A stretch of DNA of 64,000 nt from an uncultured Oscillibacter sp. Its GTDB lineage: Bacteria > Bacillota > Clostridia > Oscillospirales > Oscillospiraceae. Within the stretch, counting starts at the first letter, position 1. Every line of letters starts with the position of its first letter. Positions 59,666 to 64,000 of the stretch are shown piece by piece. The notes beneath the pieces are model-generated. The model ran no database searches and was not told where the DNA came from. It saw only the letters and a list, made by a program, of their open reading frames with translations. The stretch covers positions 1 to 64,000 of the forward strand of contig CANAWG010000014.1 in assembly GCA_947365245.1 (NCBI GenBank). Reading direction: 5' to 3'. Position numbers and translations under genes: made by a program.

Positions 59666-60658
59666 TCAATACTCCCGGGCCTCAATCAGCGCCTCCGTCA
59701 GGTCCTCCGCGGTGAAAACCTGTTCTTCCACATAGCGGTGCTTCTCCGGCGTACCGCCCGCCTCCATAGTCTGAATAACCTCCTCTACCAGCGGTCCCAG
59801 CAGAGGATTGCACTCCACCGCCAGGGCAATGCGGCCCTCCAAACACTGGGTGAGCGCACCCCGGGTGGCGTCAAAGGTAATGACGCGCGCGCCGTCTCGG
59901 CCGCAGACATACCCCTGCTCCTCCAACGCCTGAATGGCCCCGAAAGCGATATTGTCGTTCTCGCAGTAGACCACGTCAATGTTCCCCCGTCCGGGGAGAG
60001 AGGAGAGATACTCTGTCATGACCTCATAAGTCTTCGCCTGGGTAAAGTCCCCGTCCAGGCGGGCCAGGAGCTCCCAGTTCTCGTGTTTTTCCAGGGCCGC
60101 CTCCAGCGCCGCCGTCCGGCCCAGCTGGGCAGTGGAGCCCAAGGTGCCGTGGATGTGGATAATCCCGACGTTCTCCCGTTCGTCCGGAAAGACCCCCTCC
60201 ATCCACTGGGCGGCCATGGCGCCCTCGCGGAGGAAGTCGGAGCCCACGTGGGCGGCGTAGAGGCTCTCGTCCGCCGCGTCCACCATGCGGTCCACCAGAA
60301 TCACGGGGATTCCCGCCTCCTTGGCCTCCTGGAGTACGCTCTCCCAGCCGCTCTCGCTGATGGGCATGAGGACGATGTAGTCCACCCGCTGCTGAATGAA
60401 CTTGCGGATGGCGGAAATCTGGTTTTCCTGCTTCTGCCGGGCGTCCTCAAAGAGGAGGCGGTAGCCGTTCTCCTCGGTAAAGACCGTCTTCATGGACTCG
60501 GAGTCGGCCACCCGCCAGTCGGACTCCGCGCCTACCTGGCACATCCCGATCACCGTCAGGTCCTCTTCCGCCGCGTCCCCCGGGGAGGCGGTTCTGGCAC
60601 CGCAGGCGGAGCAGAGCGTCAGGGTCAGGAACAGCGCCGCCAGGAGCAGCTTTCTCAT
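59666..60658 (-). CDS. YtfQ-like sugar-binding lipoprotein, probable sensor subunit
   Basis: The 330-residue protein has a lipobox (C19 in LCSAC) and the YtfQ-type fold: IGMCQVGAESDWRVADSESMK, EDARQKQENQISAIRKFIQQRVDYIVLMPISESGWE, GTLGSTAQLGRTAALEAAL and YCENDNIAFGAIQALEEQG. It is clearly YtfQ-like but has no permease or ATPase beside it. Its start overlaps the kinase stop (ATGA), so it is probably the ligand-binding partner of the kinase, as XylFII is for LytS, rather than an import component. Confidence 0.9.
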   Translation of the reverse strand: MRKLLLAALFLTLTLCSACGARTASPGDAAEEDLTVIGMCQVGAESDWRVADSESMKTVFTEENGYRLLFEDARQKQENQISAIRKFIQQRVDYIVLMPISESGWESVLQEAKEAGIPVILVDRMVDAADESLYAAHVGSDFLREGAMAAQWMEGVFPDERENVGIIHIHGTLGSTAQLGRTAALEAALEKHENWELLARLDGDFTQAKTYEVMTEYLSSLPGRGNIDVVYCENDNIAFGAIQALEEQGYVCGRDGARVITFDATRGALTQCLEGRIALAVECNPLLGPLVEEVIQTMEAGGTPEKHRYVEEQVFTAEDLTEALIEAREY

Positions 60659-62073
60659 GTCTCCGCCTCCCTTTCCTCTCCCCGTGGGATCCGCACGGTA
60701 ACGGTCGTCCCCACGCCGGGGCTGCTGGAGATACTCAGTCCGTAAGGGCCGCCGAACAGCAGCCGGAGCCGCTCGTGGACCGTCGCCAGGCCGAAGCCTA
60801 CCCGCTTGCCCATCTCCATAGCCCGCCGCAGCTCCTCCAGCCGCTCCGGGGACATCCCCGCGCCGTCATCGGTGATCTGGAGGAGGATGTCCCGCCCCTC
60901 CGCCCGGGCGGTGACGTAGATACACCCCTTGCCCCGCTTGGCCTTGATGCCGTGGTAGAGGGCGTTCTCCACCAGGGGCTGGAGCGTCAGCTTCGGCAGC
61001 CGCGCCTCCCCCAGGGCGGGGTCGATGTTGATGGTATAATCCAGGATGTCCTTATACCGAACCTGCTGGATCTGGAGGTAGCTGCGGACGTGCTGCTCCT
61101 CCTCCCCCAGGGTGATGATGTCCTCCCCCCGGCTGAGGGAGTGGCGGAAGAACTCCGACAGGTTGGAGACCATCTCCACCGCCGCCTGGGGGCGGTCCGC
61201 CTCGATGAGCCAGATGATGGTATCCATGGTGTTGTAGAGAAAATGGGGGTTGATCTGGGCCTGGAGCAGCGCCAGCTCCGCCTTTCGGAGGCTCTCCTGC
61301 TTCTGGGTGATCTCCTCGATCTGGGTGTTGATCCGGGCGATCATCTGCTCCATTCCCTCGCTGAGGGTGCGGATCTCGTAGGTCTCCGAGCAGACCGGCT
61401 CACGGACCGTCAAATCGCCCCCGATGACGTCCTCGGCGCGGCGGCTCAGGTCCACCAAAGGCCGGGTGACGGAGCGGCTCAAATGGACGCTGTAGCGCAC
61501 CAGCACCAGAATCAGCGCCGCCAGCAGCAGCGCCGTCAGGAGGATCTCCGCCGCGGTCTGGCGGCGTATCTGCTGCTGGAGCAGGTTCAGCTGCACCGAC
61601 TCGCAGTAGAGATAGTTGTACATATACTCCTGAATCAGGGACGTGAGAACGTAGATGTTGTTCTCCAGCTGCACCTGCCGCTGGTCGTAGCTCTGGGTCT
61701 TCTCGATTTGATAGATCTTGCCCTCCAGGTTCTCACAGAGGTCCAATACGCTGGTGATGGCCCGGAGGCTGTCCTTCTGGCTGGTGTTGCCCAGCAGGTC
61801 CTTGGCCAGGACCTGGGCGTCCTGGACCTCCTGAATGGGCAGGCCCTCGGAGTACCGGCTCTCAATGACGTAGTAGTACATCTTCAGGTCAATGGTCTCC
61901 TTGAAATCCTGGTTGAACTCCGAGGCCGTGGTCACGTTGTACAAAAGGCGCTTATACTGGCTGTTGTGAACCAGCACCAGCCCCAGCATCACCACCAGGA
62001 CCGCCGCCATAAAGCCGCAGCAAAGCACCACCATGCGCCGCATTCGGCTCTGGATGGAATCCGGGCGGCTCAT
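60655..62073 (-). CDS. YesM/LytS-type sensor histidine kinase
   Basis: The 472-residue kinase has TM1 (about 14-34), an extracellular region of about 130 residues, TM2 (about 173-195), HAMP (about 195-250), the His_kinase motif AQINPHFLYNTMDTI with its phospho-acceptor His, and a HATPase with LQPLVENALYHGIK and DDGAGMS. This class pairs with AraC-type response regulators to sense sugars. ATG 62073 overlaps the response-regulator stop as ATGA; the longer frame runs inside that gene. The lipoprotein that follows likely supplies ligand recognition. Confidence 0.93.
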   Translation of the reverse strand: MSRPDSIQSRMRRMVVLCCGFMAAVLVVMLGLVLVHNSQYKRLLYNVTTASEFNQDFKETIDLKMYYYVIESRYSEGLPIQEVQDAQVLAKDLLGNTSQKDSLRAITSVLDLCENLEGKIYQIEKTQSYDQRQVQLENNIYVLTSLIQEYMYNYLYCESVQLNLLQQQIRRQTAAEILLTALLLAALILVLVRYSVHLSRSVTRPLVDLSRRAEDVIGGDLTVREPVCSETYEIRTLSEGMEQMIARINTQIEEITQKQESLRKAELALLQAQINPHFLYNTMDTIIWLIEADRPQAAVEMVSNLSEFFRHSLSRGEDIITLGEEEQHVRSYLQIQQVRYKDILDYTINIDPALGEARLPKLTLQPLVENALYHGIKAKRGKGCIYVTARAEGRDILLQITDDGAGMSPERLEELRRAMEMGKRVGFGLATVHERLRLLFGGPYGLSISSSPGVGTTVTVRIPRGEEREAET

Positions 62074-63695
62074 GGGTTCTTTCCCCCGCTTCGGTAGTCC
62101 CGGGGCGTGCAGCCCTGGGTCTTTTTGAAGAGAAAGCTGAAATAGTGAGGATCCTTGTACCCCACCGCCGCCGCCACCTCTCCGGAGCGCTTGTCCGTGG
62201 AGCGGAGCAGCTCCTTGGCCCGCTCCATCCGCTTGCCGGTGACGTACTCGGTGAAAGTAGCCCCGATCTCCTGACTGAACACCGCCGAGAGGTAGTTGGC
62301 GGAGATGTTCACCTCCCGGGCCACCTGGTTCAAGGAGAGGGACTCCTGGGTGAAGTGGCCGTCGATGTAGGCCACCGCCTGCTTCAGGAGGCTTCGCCAC
62401 TGGCTGCTGGAGGCCTGGTCCCGCAGGGCCGCCATCCGAAGCAAAATGGCGCAGAAATAGTTCTTCAGGTCCGCCGCCGTCACGCTGCGTCCCACCATGT
62501 TCAGGCAGTCCAGGGGCGCGAAAGCCTCCTGCTGTCCGATCTCCAGGGAGGCGGCAAAGCGAGCCGCCGTGAAGCGGACGGAGAGCATGAGGTACTGGCA
62601 AAAGGGCTTAGAGGACAGGGCTTTTTCCACGCTGTGGAGGTACTCGTCGACAAAGCTGGGAATCTCCTGGGCGCTGGCGCTCTGCATCACGCCGGTGAGG
62701 ATGGCCGGGTCCACCTGATTGGCGTCCAGCTGGTCCAACTGGCTGTTGGCGCTGCCGGTGCCGGTCAGGAAGCTGACGGTGTCCGCCGTCAGCACATGCT
62801 GCTGGGGCAGGATGTGCCGGTAAGCCCAGAGGCGGGAGACCTCTTCAAAGCAGGCGGGCAGGGTGCTCAGGCGCTGGGTGGGACGGCCCACGGCCACATA
62901 CCAGCTCTGCTCCGGGGCGCAGGCGGCGTACTGGCTCCGCACAGTCTCCACGCACCGCTCGGAAAGCTCCTCCATCCGGGCGGTCTCGCCTTTCAAAAGC
63001 ACGGCGTAGGTGGTCAGATTCCAGCGCAGAAGGATGTACTCCGGGTACTTCAAAAAATGCTCCAGCAAGGCGTCCCGCAGCCGGGCGCCCGGTTCGGAGT
63101 AGCTCTCGGCCGAGACGGAGGGCTCCGGCAAAACGGAGAAAAACGCCAGGGCGTAGCACTGCGCACGCAGGTCAATGTCCAGCTTGGCCGCGGACTCGTA
63201 GATCTCCTGGACGGAGAGCTGGCCCGCCACGACCCGCTCGAAGAAGACCCGGCGGGTGTACTGCTCGTACTCCTCCGCCTCCCGGTGGAACTGGGCCAGG
63301 TAGCTCCGGTTGGCCCGTTCCCCTTCGATCTTCCCCCGGAGCTCTTCCAGGACGTCAAGCAGGGTCTTTTTGGTAATGGGCTTCAGGAGGTATTGATCCA
63401 CGCCGATGCTGATGGCCTGCCGGGCATACTCGAAATCGTCGTGACCGGAGATAATGATGATCTTCATCTCCGGAAATTCTTTCCGGACCAGCTCGCTGAG
63501 GGCCAGGCCGTCCATAAAGGGCATCCGGACGTCCGTGATCAGCACGTCCGGCTTCACCTGGCGGATCAGGGGCAGGGCCATCTCCCCGTCTCCGGCCTCT
63601 CCGGCGAACGTATAGCCGTATTGGGCCCAGGGAACGGTATCCCGCAGGGTCTCCCGGATGATGCTCTCGTCCTCTACCAAAAATACGCGCAGCAC
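62070..63695 (-). CDS. YesN-type response regulator with AraC-family output
   Basis: The 541-residue protein has a receiver domain (1-120: FLVEDESIIRETLRD, LITDVRMPFMDGLALSE with the phospho-Asp, and KPITKKTL), a middle region of about 300 residues, and two AraC helix-turn-helices at the C-terminus (about 435-535: LSLNQVAREVNISANYLSAVFSQEIGATFTEYVTGKRMERAKELL and VAAAVGYKDPHYFSFLFKK). GTG 63695 follows GGAGGGAGG. It heads the three-gene sensor unit and probably activates the arabinose importer genes. Confidence 0.94.
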   Translation of the reverse strand: MLRVFLVEDESIIRETLRDTVPWAQYGYTFAGEAGDGEMALPLIRQVKPDVLITDVRMPFMDGLALSELVRKEFPEMKIIIISGHDDFEYARQAISIGVDQYLLKPITKKTLLDVLEELRGKIEGERANRSYLAQFHREAEEYEQYTRRVFFERVVAGQLSVQEIYESAAKLDIDLRAQCYALAFFSVLPEPSVSAESYSEPGARLRDALLEHFLKYPEYILLRWNLTTYAVLLKGETARMEELSERCVETVRSQYAACAPEQSWYVAVGRPTQRLSTLPACFEEVSRLWAYRHILPQQHVLTADTVSFLTGTGSANSQLDQLDANQVDPAILTGVMQSASAQEIPSFVDEYLHSVEKALSSKPFCQYLMLSVRFTAARFAASLEIGQQEAFAPLDCLNMVGRSVTAADLKNYFCAILLRMAALRDQASSSQWRSLLKQAVAYIDGHFTQESLSLNQVAREVNISANYLSAVFSQEIGATFTEYVTGKRMERAKELLRSTDKRSGEVAAAVGYKDPHYFSFLFKKTQGCTPRDYRSGGKNP

Positions 63696-64000
63696 GGACC
63701 TCCCTCCTCTGTACCACCGTTTCGAACGTACCTTGACTGCTTTTCAGGATACCATAGTTTCTCTAAAAATTCCACAAAAGATTTTGCAGAGTTTTTTCAC
63801 AGATATCCTCATGCGGAGCGGGACTCTGTCGATTGATTACTGTTTGACTGCTATTTGGCGTTGAGGGCAGTCCGGTCAGGCTGCATGCCCTTTGCTTTTC
63901 TCGTGTGTCATGCCACGCGGACTTTTCCTCAGCCCAAACCTGAGCAGATCAAAAGCGCCTCGATATGGGAAAAACGGCTTCCAGGCAGCCGCATGGCTGT
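63696..64000. other. Region upstream of the sensor unit, no gene seen
   Basis: A weak minus-strand -10 (TATCCT near 63752-63747) could serve the response-regulator gene. The remaining 250 bp to the window edge shows no gene, RNA or clear repeat. Confidence 0.4.

Overview
The window is a GC-rich (about 60-65%) chromosomal stretch of a low-copy Gram-positive anaerobe. TypA, PheST with a T-box leader, IreB, a TepA-like ClpP homologue, BrnQ, YesMN-type sensing, DUF3343/YedE and an AraR-type regulator all point to class Clostridia. The GC content and hairpin-rich intergenic DNA fit the Oscillospiraceae (Flavonifractor/Lawsonibacter/Dysosmobacter-like gut bacteria). This placement is inference from gene content, not a database match. 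No prophage, IS transposase gene, CRISPR array or rRNA operon was seen.

Layout. 1-1.7 kb: the N-terminal part of a secreted leucine-rich-repeat/InlB-B-repeat surface protein that runs off the left edge. 1.8-8.5 kb (all minus): a YfcC-type carrier with its LacI regulator, a MATE exporter, an intergenic nested inverted-repeat element, a second LacI regulator, and a PatB/MalY C-S lyase. 8.6-15.3 kb (plus): an XRE-membrane regulator, then a T-box leader with a UUC specifier, a polysaccharide-deacetylase lipoprotein, a MITE-like element, pheS, six successive hairpins, and an unusually long pheT. 15.4-21.4 kb (plus): ireB, a conserved small protein, an SH3-NlpC/P60 hydrolase, a methionine gamma-lyase-like protein, a surface-anchored 5'-nucleotidase and a thioesterase. 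21.5-28.6 kb: brnQ, a small membrane protein, an OmpR/EnvZ-type two-component pair, a LytTR + DUF3021 pair, an orphan anchored protein and a VanY-like carboxypeptidase. 28.7-33.3 kb: a hydantoinase/dihydropyrimidinase with an upstream XRE gene, a divergently transcribed small ORF, a radical SAM protein, an ArsC/Spx-like protein, a tRNA-dihydrouridine synthase, and a second MITE-like copy.

33.3-37.5 kb (minus): proline synthesis proB-(acetyltransferase)-proA-proC, preceded downstream by another XRE-membrane regulator. 37.7-39.3 kb (plus): TepA-like protease and a membrane protein/XRE pair. 39.5-41.2 kb (minus): DUF3343-YedE-TusA, a probable sulfur/selenium handling operon. 41.3-47.8 kb: nucleoside kinase, orphan lipoprotein and typA (minus), then serA (plus). 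A tRNA-Arg(CCG) follows at 48 kb, then a holin-like small protein and an iron-sulfur flavoprotein.

49.3-63.7 kb is one L-arabinose locus: araD, araA and araB are read from the minus strand downstream of a complete YtfQ/R/T-YjfF-type pentose ABC importer. An AraR-like GntR/LacI chimera diverges from the importer, with three candidate operator copies between them. Beyond it lies a three-gene sensing unit with ATGA overlaps (AraC-type response regulator, YesM-type kinase, YtfQ-like lipoprotein), a layout like the XylFII-LytS-YesN sugar sensor. The simplest reading is that extracellular arabinose is sensed by the lipoprotein-kinase pair while intracellular arabinose is read by AraR, both acting on the importer-araBAD genes.

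Most interesting signals: (i) PheT carries an insertion that looks like a second, degenerate tRNA-binding domain; (ii) a Phe T-box is separated from pheS by a deacetylase gene and a MITE-like element, and pheS from pheT by six perfect hairpins; (iii) a family of intergenic elements with terminal inverted repeats and a conserved core; (iv) several promoter-embedded palindromes.
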